Origin: Rhodothermales bacterium
GTDB taxonomy: Bacteria; Bacteroidota; Rhodothermia; Rhodothermales; JAHQVL01
Direction of reading: 5' to 3'
DNA: 64,000 nucleotides
NCBI GenBank assembly: GCA_041391505.1
Contig: JAWKNW010000004.1
Coordinates: 124,001 to 188,000, forward strand
Under the pieces are notes generated by a model. It was not told the origin of the DNA. It did no database searches and worked only from the letters and a program-made list of their open reading frames with translations. Numbering within the stretch: position 1 is the first letter of the stretch; every line of letters begins with the position of its first letter. The position numbers were made by a program, and so were the translations under genes. Of the stretch, positions 40,715-50,075 are shown piece by piece.

Positions 40715-42124
40715 TCAGGATTTATAGAGATAATGGATCACGTTGCGGGCGGCCCGCTCGCCATCCCGGATGCAATCGGGGATGCCTACGCCGTTATAGG
40801 CCGCGCCGGCGAGGAAGCAGCCCGGGTGCCGCCGGAGGCCGATCTCGATACCCGCCACGCGGTCGACATGACCAACGGCGTACTGGGGCATGGAGTCGGG
40901 CCAGCGCTGGACGACATGGAACAGCGGCCCCTCGACGATGCCGAGCACATCGCGCACTTCATGTACCGCCATCCGGACGAAATCCGTGTCGCTCGTGTCG
41001 TTCAGGTTGGGGGATCCCGTCGACCCGCCGATGAAGAGGCGCAGCAGGACGTGCCCCTCGGGGGCGCGGCTCGGGATCTTGGTCGACATCCAGGTGCAGG
41101 CGCGGATCGGCCGGCCCTCTTCGCGCGGCGTGATGTAGCCGTAGGCGTTGAGCGGATGCGGGACGTCGGAGGCCTTGTAGGCGAGAAAAACGATCGCCAT
41201 TGACCCGTAAGGGATCGCGTCGAGCCGCTTCGAGATTTCCGGCGCCCACGGACGCAGCAGTTCCGCCGTGGCGAACGACGGCGTCGCGGCGACAAAGGCA
41301 TCGCAGGTCACGGCGCGGGCGCCGTCGATCGAGAGGGCATATTTGGTTTTGCGCCGCGCGATCGCGGTGACGCGCTGGCCGGTCCGCACGTCATGCAGCT
41401 TGCTCGCGAGCGTCTGCGGAAGGGTACGCATGCCGCCGGCGAGGGAGACGAAGGGCGTCAGGGCATCTTCTTCCGGTTTGGATGCCGGCGTCGCCTGCAG
41501 GCCGCGCAGGATGCCGCCGTGTTCGCGCTCGAGCCGGCGGAGCTGCGGGAACGTGGCCATCAGGCTGATCGTGTCTCCGTCGCCGCCATAAATCCCGCCG
41601 AGCAGCGGGTCCACGAGCCGATTGAAGGCCTGCTGGCCGAGCCGGCGCGTAATGAAGGAGCCGACCGATTCGTCGTCGTCGTTGAAGCGGGCCGGCAGCA
41701 CGTAGTCGAGCGCCGCGCGCATCTTGCCGGCCGCGGAGAGCAGCGGGCTGCGCGCCAGCGGACCGAGGCGCGCAGGCACCAGGCCGCTCAGGCCTTCCGG
41801 CAACGGGTAGAGCTCCCCCTTGAAGAAGATCCGGCTGCCCGACCGCTGCGGGTCGGGATTGGTGCCGATGATGTCCTGTTCGAGTCCGATCGCCTTGCAC
41901 AGCCGCACGCCGTCGGGCTTGCGGGCCAGAAAGATATCCGGGCCCCGCTCGATCGTGAAACCGTCCTGCCGGATGGTGTCGATCTTGCCGCCGACCTCGC
42001 GCTCGGACTCGATCAGGATCACACGTAGATCCTGGCCTTTGTCCGCTGCGAGGCGCTCGAGGTAATACGCCGCCGACAGCCCGCTGATGCCGCCGCCGAT
42101 GACCGCTACGGTTTTCTGGCTCAT
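40715..42124 (-). CDS. hemY: Coproporphyrinogen/protoporphyrinogen oxidase, HemY type (CgoX)
   Basis: An oxygen-dependent FAD enzyme that aromatises the porphyrinogen ring, 469 residues. The N-terminal FAD motif AVIGGGISGLSAAYYLE is followed by the second FAD segment RGPDIFLARKP and the family segments GSFITRRLGQQAFNRLVDPLLGGIYGGD and LAGGMRTLPQTL. The C-terminal FAD segment is LAGAAYNGVGIPDCIRDGERAA. With HemQ and HemH alongside, oxidation of coproporphyrinogen III to coproporphyrin III is the likely in vivo reaction. Its ATG overlaps the hemQ stop codon in an ATGA, implying translational coupling. Confidence 0.93.
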   Translation of the reverse strand: MSQKTVAVIGGGISGLSAAYYLERLAADKGQDLRVILIESEREVGGKIDTIRQDGFTIERGPDIFLARKPDGVRLCKAIGLEQDIIGTNPDPQRSGSRIFFKGELYPLPEGLSGLVPARLGPLARSPLLSAAGKMRAALDYVLPARFNDDDESVGSFITRRLGQQAFNRLVDPLLGGIYGGDGDTISLMATFPQLRRLEREHGGILRGLQATPASKPEEDALTPFVSLAGGMRTLPQTLASKLHDVRTGQRVTAIARRKTKYALSIDGARAVTCDAFVAATPSFATAELLRPWAPEISKRLDAIPYGSMAIVFLAYKASDVPHPLNAYGYITPREEGRPIRACTWMSTKIPSRAPEGHVLLRLFIGGSTGSPNLNDTSDTDFVRMAVHEVRDVLGIVEGPLFHVVQRWPDSMPQYAVGHVDRVAGIEIGLRRHPGCFLAGAAYNGVGIPDCIRDGERAARNVIHYLYKS

Positions 42125-42852
42125 GATGCGCGCCGCCAGACCGCTTTGCCGACGAAAAAGGGGCCCAGCTTCTCCAGGAACTCGGAGGTCTGGCGGGTCC
42201 TCCGCATGTGCTGGACGACCATCGAGAGCGGATAGAGCTCCTTGCCCATCAGGCCGGCGATGAAGTCGTTGTCGTTAACGTCCAACCCATGACAGGCCAG
42301 CCGGATGTCGTGGGCCGCATCCGCCCGGCCATAGGCCATGCCGATGCCGCCGTGCTCCATCAGGATGGTGCGCTGCTCTTCGCGCGAGAGGCGTTCGAAC
42401 ATGCCGCTGCGCCGGAGCGGATACCAGACGGCCCAGGGCCAGTCGGGATGCGTGGCATGCCGGATGGGGCGATGGAGGAGCACTTCGTCGAGATCGGCTT
42501 CGTAGCCGATGGTGTATGTGCGGCCGAACAGGGTGAATTCCGGCTTGAAGGCCAGGTCGGAAAACGGATGGCGCTGCACGAGCGGGCGAATGACGTGGAC
42601 GAAGTAGTCGGGGTCTTCGCTGAACGTGAGCAGGCCGATGCCTGTCGGGTCGTTCAGTTCTTCGTACAGCACGCCCTTGATTTCGCTGTCCTCGAGTGTT
42701 TCGATGATGCGATGGGTGTGCTGGCAACCGCTAAAGGCGAGGAGTTGCATATAGAGCCGGCGATCAGAGAAAATTTCGGTGCCGTCGGCGGCTTTTCCCT
42801 TTTCGCTGAGATTCAGCCCTTTCTTTTCAGGAATTGCGATATCTAGTGCCAT
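42121..42852 (-). CDS. hemQ: HemQ/ChdC-type coproheme decarboxylase (chlorite dismutase fold)
   Basis: The final enzyme of the coproporphyrin-dependent pathway, which decarboxylates coproheme III to heme b using peroxide. The 243-residue protein matches the family in its second half: the Trp-Tyr pair of VWYPL containing the likely catalytic Tyr, LMEHGGIGMAYGRAD with the probable proximal His, and the conserved FFVGKAVW at the end. The start at 42852 gives normal length; the frame is open further upstream but the sequence there is not family-like. It is the first gene of hemQ-hemY-hemH. The acidic-loop residues of true chlorite dismutases were not seen, and the heme-gene context decides the call. 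Confidence 0.9.
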   Translation of the reverse strand: MALDIAIPEKKGLNLSEKGKAADGTEIFSDRRLYMQLLAFSGCQHTHRIIETLEDSEIKGVLYEELNDPTGIGLLTFSEDPDYFVHVIRPLVQRHPFSDLAFKPEFTLFGRTYTIGYEADLDEVLLHRPIRHATHPDWPWAVWYPLRRSGMFERLSREEQRTILMEHGGIGMAYGRADAAHDIRLACHGLDVNDNDFIAGLMGKELYPLSMVVQHMRRTRQTSEFLEKLGPFFVGKAVWRRAS

Positions 42853-43041
42853 ATCGGTGTCTGGTGCGTCCACGTGCAACCACCGTGACGGCGTCGCATC
42901 GGGGTGTTCGCGCGTTCGTGGCGTCGGGCGTCGAACGTAAAGCCGGTCACGGCATCCTGCGGGATGCTCCGGACGGCGCGTGGAAGAAAGTAGAACGGGT
43001 CGGATTACGGCTGGAGCCCGTACATGGCTGTTGACGGTTGA

Positions 43042-43081
43042 ACAGAAAGCAGATACCGGGGTTTCTGTCAGCGAACCCGGT
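43042..43081. promoter_or_regulatory. Overlapping inverted repeats in the divergent hemQ/M1 peptidase region
   Basis: ACAGAAA (43042-43048) and TTTCTGT (43062-43068) form a perfect 7-bp dyad with a 13-base spacer. ACCGGG (43055-43060) and CCCGGT (43076-43081) form an overlapping one. They lie in the 320-base region between the divergent starts of hemQ (42852) and the M1 peptidase (43173), which otherwise shows only a short GCATCC/GGATGC hairpin. They may be an operator or a leader hairpin; no regulator is known. Confidence 0.35.
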
Positions 43082-43172
43082 GCGAAACCTTGAGATTCGC
43101 CCATCCCGGGATCTCATGGCGCCGGCAACGCGCAGCCGGCAGAAACGCTCCGGAAACGAATCAGGTGGGTCG

Positions 43173-44780
43173 ATGCGTCTTCGCGTTTTGATCGTCGTAT
43201 GCAGTCTGTTTTGCGCGTTCGCGCAGGAACGCGTCGTGGCGCAAGTCGCCGGCGTCGATGTTCTGGATTATGAGTTTCGGATCGCGGTCGACGATGCCTC
43301 CGATCGGATCGAGGGCGAGACGTTGATCACCGTCCGCTTCGATCGGGCCGGCGTGGAGCGTCTCACGCTCGATCTGGTAACGGCCGCAGGACCGCGGGAG
43401 CCGGGCATGCAGGTCGCCGGCGTGCGGGAGAACGATCGTACCATCCGTTTCGAGCACGCGGCGGACCGCCTGGTACTCCATCTGTCGTCGCCCTCGCAAG
43501 CCGCTGAGGAACGAAGGTTCAGCATTTCGTATGGCGGCATACCGGTGGACGGGCTCATCATCGCCAAAAACCGGCACGGCAACCGCACGTTTTTCGGGGA
43601 CAACTGGCCCAACCGCGCGCGCAACTGGCTGCCGACGATCGACCATCCTTCCGACAAGGCGACGTGCGCCTTTGTCATCACCGCCCCGAATCACTACCAG
43701 GTCATCGCCAACGGCCGGCTCGTCGAGGAAACCGATCTCCCGGGCGAGCGCCGCCGCACCACATGGCGGACCGACGCGCCGCTGCCGACCAAGGTGATGG
43801 TGTTCGGCGCGGCGCGCTTCGCGGTGCGTTACGAAGGCGAGGTGGCCGACGTGCCGGTGCAGACCTGGGTGTATCCGGAAGACCGGGACGACGGGTTTTA
43901 CGATTTTGCGGTGGCGATGGACATGCTGCGGTATTTCGACAACCGCATCGGCTCGTTTCCCTACGCCAAACTCGCGAACGTGCAGTCGAAGACCCGCTAC
44001 GGCGGCATGGAAAACGCCGGCGCGATCTTCTATAACGAAAATGCCATCACCGGCGAGCGGAGCAACGAGTCGACCGTCGCCCACGAAATCGCCCACCAGT
44101 GGTTCGGCGATTCCGTCACCGAAGCCGATTGGCCGCATATCTGGCTCAGTGAAGGATTCGCGACCTACTTCGCCGAGCTGTACCTGGAGCACGCGTACGG
44201 GCGGAGCCGGCTCGTCGCCGACATGGCGGAGGCGCGCGAGGCCGTCATCCGGTTCTTCCGCCGCAGCCCCACCCCGCTCGTCGACACCCGCACCGACGAC
44301 CCCAACCAGCTGCTCAATACCAACAGCTACCAGAAAGGCGGCTGGGTGCTGCACATGCTCCGCGGGCTGATCGGCGACGACGCGTTCTGGATCGGCATCC
44401 GGAGCTACTACGCAACGCATCGCGACGCCAACGCCACGTCGGACGACCTGCGGCAAGCGATGGAGCAGGCGGCCGGCCAGGAACTCGGCTGGTTCTTCGA
44501 CCAGTGGCTCTATCGCCCCGGGCAACCAAAGCTGCGGGTGACGCACGGCTACGACGCCGCGAACAAGCAGCTGACCGTGACCGTCGCCCAGCGACAGGCC
44601 GGCGCGCCCTTTCGCTTCCCGCTGGATCTCGACCTGGTGACGGGCGGGGACGTCCGCCGGGAACGCGTCCTCGTCGATCAGGCCGAACACACGTTCAGGT
44701 TCGAGCTGGACAGGCCGATTACCGAACTGGTGGTGGATCCGGATGTCGCGCTGTTGATGGAGCTCGACCCCGCGCGATAG
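43173..44780 (+). CDS. Secreted M1 family aminopeptidase
   Basis: A 535-residue exported zinc aminopeptidase. A signal peptide (LRVLIVVCSLFCAFAQ) precedes the beta domain (DYEFRIAVDDASDRIEGETLITV). The catalytic domain has GGMENAGA (the GAMEN exopeptidase loop), H304-E-I-A-H308 and E327 in LSEGFATYFAE, the full M1 signature. A small C-terminal beta-sandwich follows (VDPDVALLMELD). The C-terminal helical domain of long M1 enzymes is absent. The start at ATG 43173 is chosen because it abuts the signal peptide; a start 45 codons upstream would place that peptide internally. It is divergent from the heme operon. Confidence 0.93.
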   Translation: MRLRVLIVVCSLFCAFAQERVVAQVAGVDVLDYEFRIAVDDASDRIEGETLITVRFDRAGVERLTLDLVTAAGPREPGMQVAGVRENDRTIRFEHAADRLVLHLSSPSQAAEERRFSISYGGIPVDGLIIAKNRHGNRTFFGDNWPNRARNWLPTIDHPSDKATCAFVITAPNHYQVIANGRLVEETDLPGERRRTTWRTDAPLPTKVMVFGAARFAVRYEGEVADVPVQTWVYPEDRDDGFYDFAVAMDMLRYFDNRIGSFPYAKLANVQSKTRYGGMENAGAIFYNENAITGERSNESTVAHEIAHQWFGDSVTEADWPHIWLSEGFATYFAELYLEHAYGRSRLVADMAEAREAVIRFFRRSPTPLVDTRTDDPNQLLNTNSYQKGGWVLHMLRGLIGDDAFWIGIRSYYATHRDANATSDDLRQAMEQAAGQELGWFFDQWLYRPGQPKLRVTHGYDAANKQLTVTVAQRQAGAPFRFPLDLDLVTGGDVRRERVLVDQAEHTFRFELDRPITELVVDPDVALLMELDPAR

Positions 44781-44933
44781 TCCGTTCGTGAGAGGATGCG
44801 GAACGGATGAATCTTCATGCGGCCGGCTTGGTGATTTCGGCAAAAAAACGCGATCATAGGGCCTGCTCCACCCGTCTGCGGCCCGATACGGGCTGTCGAA
44901 GCGCGTTATTCCGACTTTTCTTCGCCTCAGCGC

Positions 44934-47183
44934 ATGTCGTTTCCAATCCGTTATGCCCTGGCCGCCGCGGCCCTGTGCCTCGCCGGCACCGCCGCCGCGC
45001 AGGTCAGCGAACCGTTTTCCATCCCCCGCCTCCAGGGCCCGATCGAACTCGATGGCTTCAGCGATGAAGCGGCCTGGGAAGCGGTCCCTCCGCTCCCGCT
45101 CACGGTCTACCAGCCCGTTCATGGCGCCCCGCCCTCCCAGCGCACCGAGATCCGGGTCGCGTACGACGATGCGTATATCTACGCCGCCGGCCGGATGTAC
45201 GACAGCGAACCGTCGGGCATACGCGCCAATTCGCTGTACCGCGATGAATATGCCGGCGACGACACCTTTTCGCTGATTCTCGACTCGTTCAACGACAACG
45301 AGAACGCGCTGTGGTTCTCGACCACGCCCGCGGGCGTACGCTTCGACTGGGCCGTGGCCAACGACGCACAGGCCCAGCGCGACGTGCGCAATACCATCAA
45401 CCGAAGCTGGAATACGTTCTGGGACGTCGCCGTCAGGCAGACCGACGAAGGCTGGTTCGCGGAGATGCGCATCCCCTTTTCGAGCCTCCGCTTCCAGGAC
45501 GAGGACGGCCACGTGGTGATGGGATTATCCACCTACCGGTACATCTCCCGCCTGAACGAGCGGCACATGTATCCCGACATCCTCCCGAACTGGCAGCTCG
45601 GGTGGGCCAAGGCGTCCGTCATTCAGGATGTTGCGTTCGACGGGGTCTACAGCCAGAACCCCCTCTACGTCACGCCCTATGTGCTCGGAGGGCGCGGGGA
45701 GACGGCGCTGCTGAACGATGAGGAAACCGCGATCGACCGGAGCAGCGGCTGGAACCGCGAGGCCGGCGTCGATCTGAAGTACAACCTCACGAGCAACCTC
45801 ACGATGGACCTGACGCTGAACACCGACTTCGCGCAGGTCGAGGTGGACGACGAGCAGGTCAACCTGACCCGCCTCTCGCTGTTTTTCCCGGAAAAGCGGC
45901 AGTTCTTCCAGGAGCGCGCCGGCATCTTCGATTTTTCCACCGGCCGCACGGACCAGCTGTTCTACAGCCGGCGTATCGGGCTCGACGACGAGGGGCTGCC
46001 GGTGCGTATCCTCGGGGGCGGCCGCGTTGTGGGGCGGGTGGGGCCCTGGGATCTCGGCGTCCTCGACATGCAGACGGCCGTGAGCGACAGCCTGCCGGCC
46101 GAGAACTTCGGGGTGTTCCGGCTTCGCCGGCAGGTGCTGAACGGCTTCTCGTACGCCGGCGGCATGATGACGAGCCGGCTGGGCAACGACGGCTCCTACA
46201 ACCTGGCCTTCGGGCTCGACGCCATCCTGCGCCCCTTCGGCAACGAATACGTCACCGTCCGCGTGGCCGGTACGGCCGACAGCGACCTCGCGGATGCCGG
46301 CGGCGCCTTCGACCTCAGCCGCGCGAGCATGTGGCGCGCGCAGTGGGAGCGCCGCACCGACGACGGCTTCAGCTACCGGCTCACCGGCAAGCGGTACGGC
46401 CCTGAATATTTCCCGGAGATGGGCTTCATCACGCGGGAGAATGTGCAGACCATCGGCAGTCACCTCGGCTACGGCTGGTTCGGGACGGCCGAAAACTGGT
46501 ATCGCCACGTCGGGTCGGGCCTCGACGTCGTGACCATCATGCGCAACGACGACGCGACGATCGAGACGTTTACGGTGACGGCGCCCGTCGCCATCGAGAC
46601 GCAACGGGGCGGCCGGCTGACCATCGGGCCGCAGTATTCGTACGAAGACCTCTCCGAGCCCCTGGAATTGCCCGAAGACGTCGAGGTGCCCGTCGGGTCG
46701 TACTCGTTCGTCGGCGTCGAGGCGATGGGGCGCGGCTCGAACGGCAAGCTGTTCCGAACGGAGAATCAGTTCTATCTGGGGACGTTCTACGATGGATGGC
46801 GCGTCGATCTCGGCGTGGGGCCTCGCTGGAGCGCCTCGAAATACGTGCAGCTGCAGACCGAATACTTGATCAATATGGTCCATTTCCCGGACCGCGACGC
46901 GGATTTCAACACGCACATCGTCCGGCTCAAGGCGCAGCTCGCCCTGAATACGCGCGCCTCGCTGAGCGCGTTTGTCCAGTATAGCAGCGCCTCCGATCTG
47001 GTCACGTCGAACGTGCGATTCCGTTACAACTTCAGCGAAGGAAACGACCTGTGGCTGGTATACAACGAAGGCCAGAACCTGGACCGCGAGCGCCTCATCC
47101 AGGAGGATCGGAATCGTCCGATGCTGCCGCGTTATGAGAGCAGGATCCTGCTAGTCAAATATACCTACACATTCAGGGGATAA
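44934..47183 (+). CDS. DUF5916 protein with CBM9-like N-terminal domain
   Basis: A 749-residue exported protein. A signal peptide (YALAAAALCLAGTAAAQ) precedes a carbohydrate-binding-family-9-like domain (about 30-215, PIELDGFSDEAAWEAVP through AEMRIPFSSLRF). A DUF5916 domain follows, with LTLNTDFAQVEVDDEQVNLTRLS and FFPEKRQFFQERAGIFDF, and then a long amphipathic-strand region ending in VKYTYTFRG. The terminal aromatic strand suggests an outer-membrane beta-barrel. The biological role of DUF5916 proteins is not established to my knowledge. It follows the M1 aminopeptidase gene by 153 bases on the same strand. A weak CCCGG/CCGGG hairpin follows its stop. Confidence 0.88.
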   Translation: MSFPIRYALAAAALCLAGTAAAQVSEPFSIPRLQGPIELDGFSDEAAWEAVPPLPLTVYQPVHGAPPSQRTEIRVAYDDAYIYAAGRMYDSEPSGIRANSLYRDEYAGDDTFSLILDSFNDNENALWFSTTPAGVRFDWAVANDAQAQRDVRNTINRSWNTFWDVAVRQTDEGWFAEMRIPFSSLRFQDEDGHVVMGLSTYRYISRLNERHMYPDILPNWQLGWAKASVIQDVAFDGVYSQNPLYVTPYVLGGRGETALLNDEETAIDRSSGWNREAGVDLKYNLTSNLTMDLTLNTDFAQVEVDDEQVNLTRLSLFFPEKRQFFQERAGIFDFSTGRTDQLFYSRRIGLDDEGLPVRILGGGRVVGRVGPWDLGVLDMQTAVSDSLPAENFGVFRLRRQVLNGFSYAGGMMTSRLGNDGSYNLAFGLDAILRPFGNEYVTVRVAGTADSDLADAGGAFDLSRASMWRAQWERRTDDGFSYRLTGKRYGPEYFPEMGFITRENVQTIGSHLGYGWFGTAENWYRHVGSGLDVVTIMRNDDATIETFTVTAPVAIETQRGGRLTIGPQYSYEDLSEPLELPEDVEVPVGSYSFVGVEAMGRGSNGKLFRTENQFYLGTFYDGWRVDLGVGPRWSASKYVQLQTEYLINMVHFPDRDADFNTHIVRLKAQLALNTRASLSAFVQYSSASDLVTSNVRFRYNFSEGNDLWLVYNEGQNLDRERLIQEDRNRPMLPRYESRILLVKYTYTFRG

Positions 47184-47270
47184 GCCCGGACTCCGGGGGT
47201 ATAGTTTTGGGCCGCGCCGTCGATACTCGGGTGTGATGTAGATGTCGATCCCTAAACCACATCCCTTTCG

Positions 47271-49991
47271 ATGGCGTCACAGGCTTCGGAACTGCGAATT
47301 GACCGGCAGGATGACTTATCCAATGAGACAGCGGAGTGGTTCGATCGCCTGTTCCACAACGCGCTCGATGCACGGCTCCGGCTGGATGGCGAAGGCCTCA
47401 TCGTCGATCTGAACACCGCCTGCGCATCGCTGCTGGGCTTCGAGCGCAAGGAATTGATCGGGCGCCACCTCTGCGATCTGTGTCTCGACGAAGATGCGCA
47501 GCGGCTGACGGAAGCGTCCATGGCGATGCTGAGCCAGCCGACGTACCGCCGTTCCTGCCGATTCTCCGACAAACACGGCCACGATGTACCCGTCGAGGTG
47601 ACGACGTACCGGGTCGAAGGCGAACAGGTGGTCTGGATTCTGGTCGAGCTGCGCGACATACGCGGCAAGCGCGACCTCGCGCAGGAATTGCTCGAATCCC
47701 GGATGTTGTTCGGCGACGCGCAGAAGCTCGCCCGGATCGGGTCGTGGAGATTCTTTACGGAGGATAACCGGCTAATCTGGTCAGATGAAGTCTTCCGCAT
47801 CGCCGGCTTCGACCCTGCGGCCGGCGAGCCCACGATCGAAGACTTCATGCAGCGTATCCATCCGGAAGATGCCGAACAATTTCTGGCCGCGATTGAACGA
47901 GCCCTGCAAGTCGGCGAGCCCTACGCCCTGAAGCATCGCCTCCTCCTGCCCGACGGAAGCCTCCGATGGGTCGTGAGCAGCGGAAGCGCGTTGTTTGACG
48001 AGCACGGCCAACTGACCAAGCTGATCGGCACGATCCAGGATATCTCCGAACAGGAAGAGGCGATCCACGCCACGTATTCGTCCGAACAGCGCCTCCGTTT
48101 CCACATCGAGCAGTCGCCGATGGCCTACATCGAGTGGGACACGAACTTCGAGGTCGTGGAATGGAATCCGGCCGCCGAGCGCATCTTCGGCTATACCCGG
48201 GCCGAAGCGCTCGGGCCGATCCCGGATATCGTGCCGGAAAGTGAAAAAGAGAAGGTCGGCGCGCTGGTCGGCGCCTTGCTGAAAGGGGAAGGCGGCGCAT
48301 ACAGTGTCAACAAGAATCAGACGAAGCAGGGCAAGTTCATCACCTGCGAGTGGTACAACACGTCGCTGCGATCCGCGAACGGCGAGATCGTAGGTGTCAG
48401 CTCGATCGTGCAGGATATTACCCAGCGCATCGATGCGGAGAAGGCTCTGATGGATTACGCCCGCGAGCTCAAGCAGGCACGGGATCTGGCCGAGAGCGCG
48501 ACGCGGGCAAAAAGCGCCTTTCTGGCCAACATGAGCCATGAAATCCGTACCCCGCTCAACGGGGTGATCGGCATGGCGAGCCTGTTGAAGGAGACCGATC
48601 TCACCAGCGAGCAGCGCGATTTCGTTCAGACGATTCAGGTCTCCAGCGAGAGCCTGCTGGCGATCATCAACGATATTCTCGACTTTTCGAAGATCGAAGC
48701 CGGCAAGATCGAACTCGAGCGCCTCTCCGTCTGCCTGCACGATCTCGTCGAGGGGTCGCTCGATCTCCTCGCGACCCGCGCCGCGGAGCATGGGATCGAA
48801 CTGCTCTACGAAATCGACGAGTCGGTGCCGCCGCGCGTCTTTACCGATCCGACCCGCCTGCGGCAGATTCTGGTCAACCTGCTGTCGAATGCCGTCAAGT
48901 TCACCGAACAGGGCGAGATCGAGGTCCATGTCGACTCGAAACCGATCGCCGGCGAGCGCTACGAGATCCACATGTCCGTGCGGGATACGGGGATCGGCAT
49001 ACCGAAAGAAAAGCTCAACCGGTTGTTCAGGTCGTTCTCCCAGGTGGACGCCTCGACCACCCGCAAATACGGCGGAACCGGGCTGGGGCTGTCAATCTCC
49101 TACAAGCTGGCGGAGTTGATGGGCGGGACCATGTGGGTTGAGAGTACCGTCGGCGTCGGGACTACCTTCCATTGCACGTTCGAGGCCGAGCCCGCGGAGC
49201 CCGGCCCGGATGACATCCCGCCCGTCTTCCCGGTGGCGCATCGGGTCCTTTTTGTCGATGCGCACCCCCGCGGCCGCGACATCCTGACACGCCGGCTCGA
49301 TGGCATGAATCTCTGGGTGGATGCCTGCTCGGACGAGACCGAGGCCGTCCGGCACATTGGCGAGGTCCATTACGACGTCGTCATCCTGGGGCTGCGCGAC
49401 GAGGCATCGTTTGAGATGCTGACGGCCGCGCTCGCAACGAGCCGGGGCCGCATCCCGCTGCTGGCCACGCAGTGCATGTCCGAATCGGTGACGTGCCGGC
49501 AGGTGCCGGCGGATGCCTACATCCATCGGCCGGTGCGCAAGCGGGGGCTCTTCGAGAAGTTGCAGGACGTGCTCGCCGCCAGACCCGTCGAGGAGCCCGT
49601 CGGCTCGTGGACCGCACCGATGCAGGCCTTCGTCGCCGAAAAGCACCCGGTTCACCAGCGGCTCATGGCCAAGATGCTGAGCGACATGGGATGCGACGTC
49701 GAAATGGGCGCACCCGCCGGCGCGTTGGACGCGGTGCGCGCGGGGAAGCCGGCGCTCGTGCTCCTCGGCCTCGATGAGATCGAAAACGCCCTGGCGTCCG
49801 CGCCGGAGACCCGCTTCGACCGCGGCGCCGTGCGCGTCGTCGCGCTGGCCACGCAGCTGGATGTCGCTCGACGCGCCAAACTCGTCGCCAGAGGGGTGGC
49901 GGACGTGCTGCAGATGCCGATCCAGTTGGCTTCGCTCCAGCGGCTCGTGCGGCGGCACGCGGGCCTGGGCGTCGCGCCGGTGGTGGAATAG
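47271..49991 (+). CDS. PAS hybrid histidine kinase with two degenerate receiver domains
   Basis: A 906-residue soluble sensor kinase; no signal peptide or membrane segment was seen. Three PAS domains (about 17-130, 140-265 and 280-390) precede HisKA with phospho-acceptor H423 (NMSHEIRTPLNGVIG). The HATPase domain has LRQILVNLLSNAVKF, DTGIGIP and GGTGLGLSIS. Two receiver-like domains follow (about 655-770 and 785-900). Both lack the phosphorylatable Asp: the strand that should end in LD or MD reads VVILG (G707) in the first and LVLLG (G833) in the second. The acidic pair is also reduced. Signalling output must therefore go elsewhere, or these domains act as protein-interaction modules. Confidence 0.92.
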   Translation: MASQASELRIDRQDDLSNETAEWFDRLFHNALDARLRLDGEGLIVDLNTACASLLGFERKELIGRHLCDLCLDEDAQRLTEASMAMLSQPTYRRSCRFSDKHGHDVPVEVTTYRVEGEQVVWILVELRDIRGKRDLAQELLESRMLFGDAQKLARIGSWRFFTEDNRLIWSDEVFRIAGFDPAAGEPTIEDFMQRIHPEDAEQFLAAIERALQVGEPYALKHRLLLPDGSLRWVVSSGSALFDEHGQLTKLIGTIQDISEQEEAIHATYSSEQRLRFHIEQSPMAYIEWDTNFEVVEWNPAAERIFGYTRAEALGPIPDIVPESEKEKVGALVGALLKGEGGAYSVNKNQTKQGKFITCEWYNTSLRSANGEIVGVSSIVQDITQRIDAEKALMDYARELKQARDLAESATRAKSAFLANMSHEIRTPLNGVIGMASLLKETDLTSEQRDFVQTIQVSSESLLAIINDILDFSKIEAGKIELERLSVCLHDLVEGSLDLLATRAAEHGIELLYEIDESVPPRVFTDPTRLRQILVNLLSNAVKFTEQGEIEVHVDSKPIAGERYEIHMSVRDTGIGIPKEKLNRLFRSFSQVDASTTRKYGGTGLGLSISYKLAELMGGTMWVESTVGVGTTFHCTFEAEPAEPGPDDIPPVFPVAHRVLFVDAHPRGRDILTRRLDGMNLWVDACSDETEAVRHIGEVHYDVVILGLRDEASFEMLTAALATSRGRIPLLATQCMSESVTCRQVPADAYIHRPVRKRGLFEKLQDVLAARPVEEPVGSWTAPMQAFVAEKHPVHQRLMAKMLSDMGCDVEMGAPAGALDAVRAGKPALVLLGLDEIENALASAPETRFDRGAVRVVALATQLDVARRAKLVARGVADVLQMPIQLASLQRLVRRHAGLGVAPVVE

Positions 49992-50075
49992 CCGGCACGA
50001 GCCGGCAAGGCGTGACATGTTCGCCGCGGGGACGTAGATTGTAGCGCCCGATGACACGCTACCCGTTCCTCTACC

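Noticed and set aside
43038..43172. Upstream extension of the M1 aminopeptidase
   Set aside because: It would put the signal peptide about 45 residues inside the protein; ATG 43173 fits far better.
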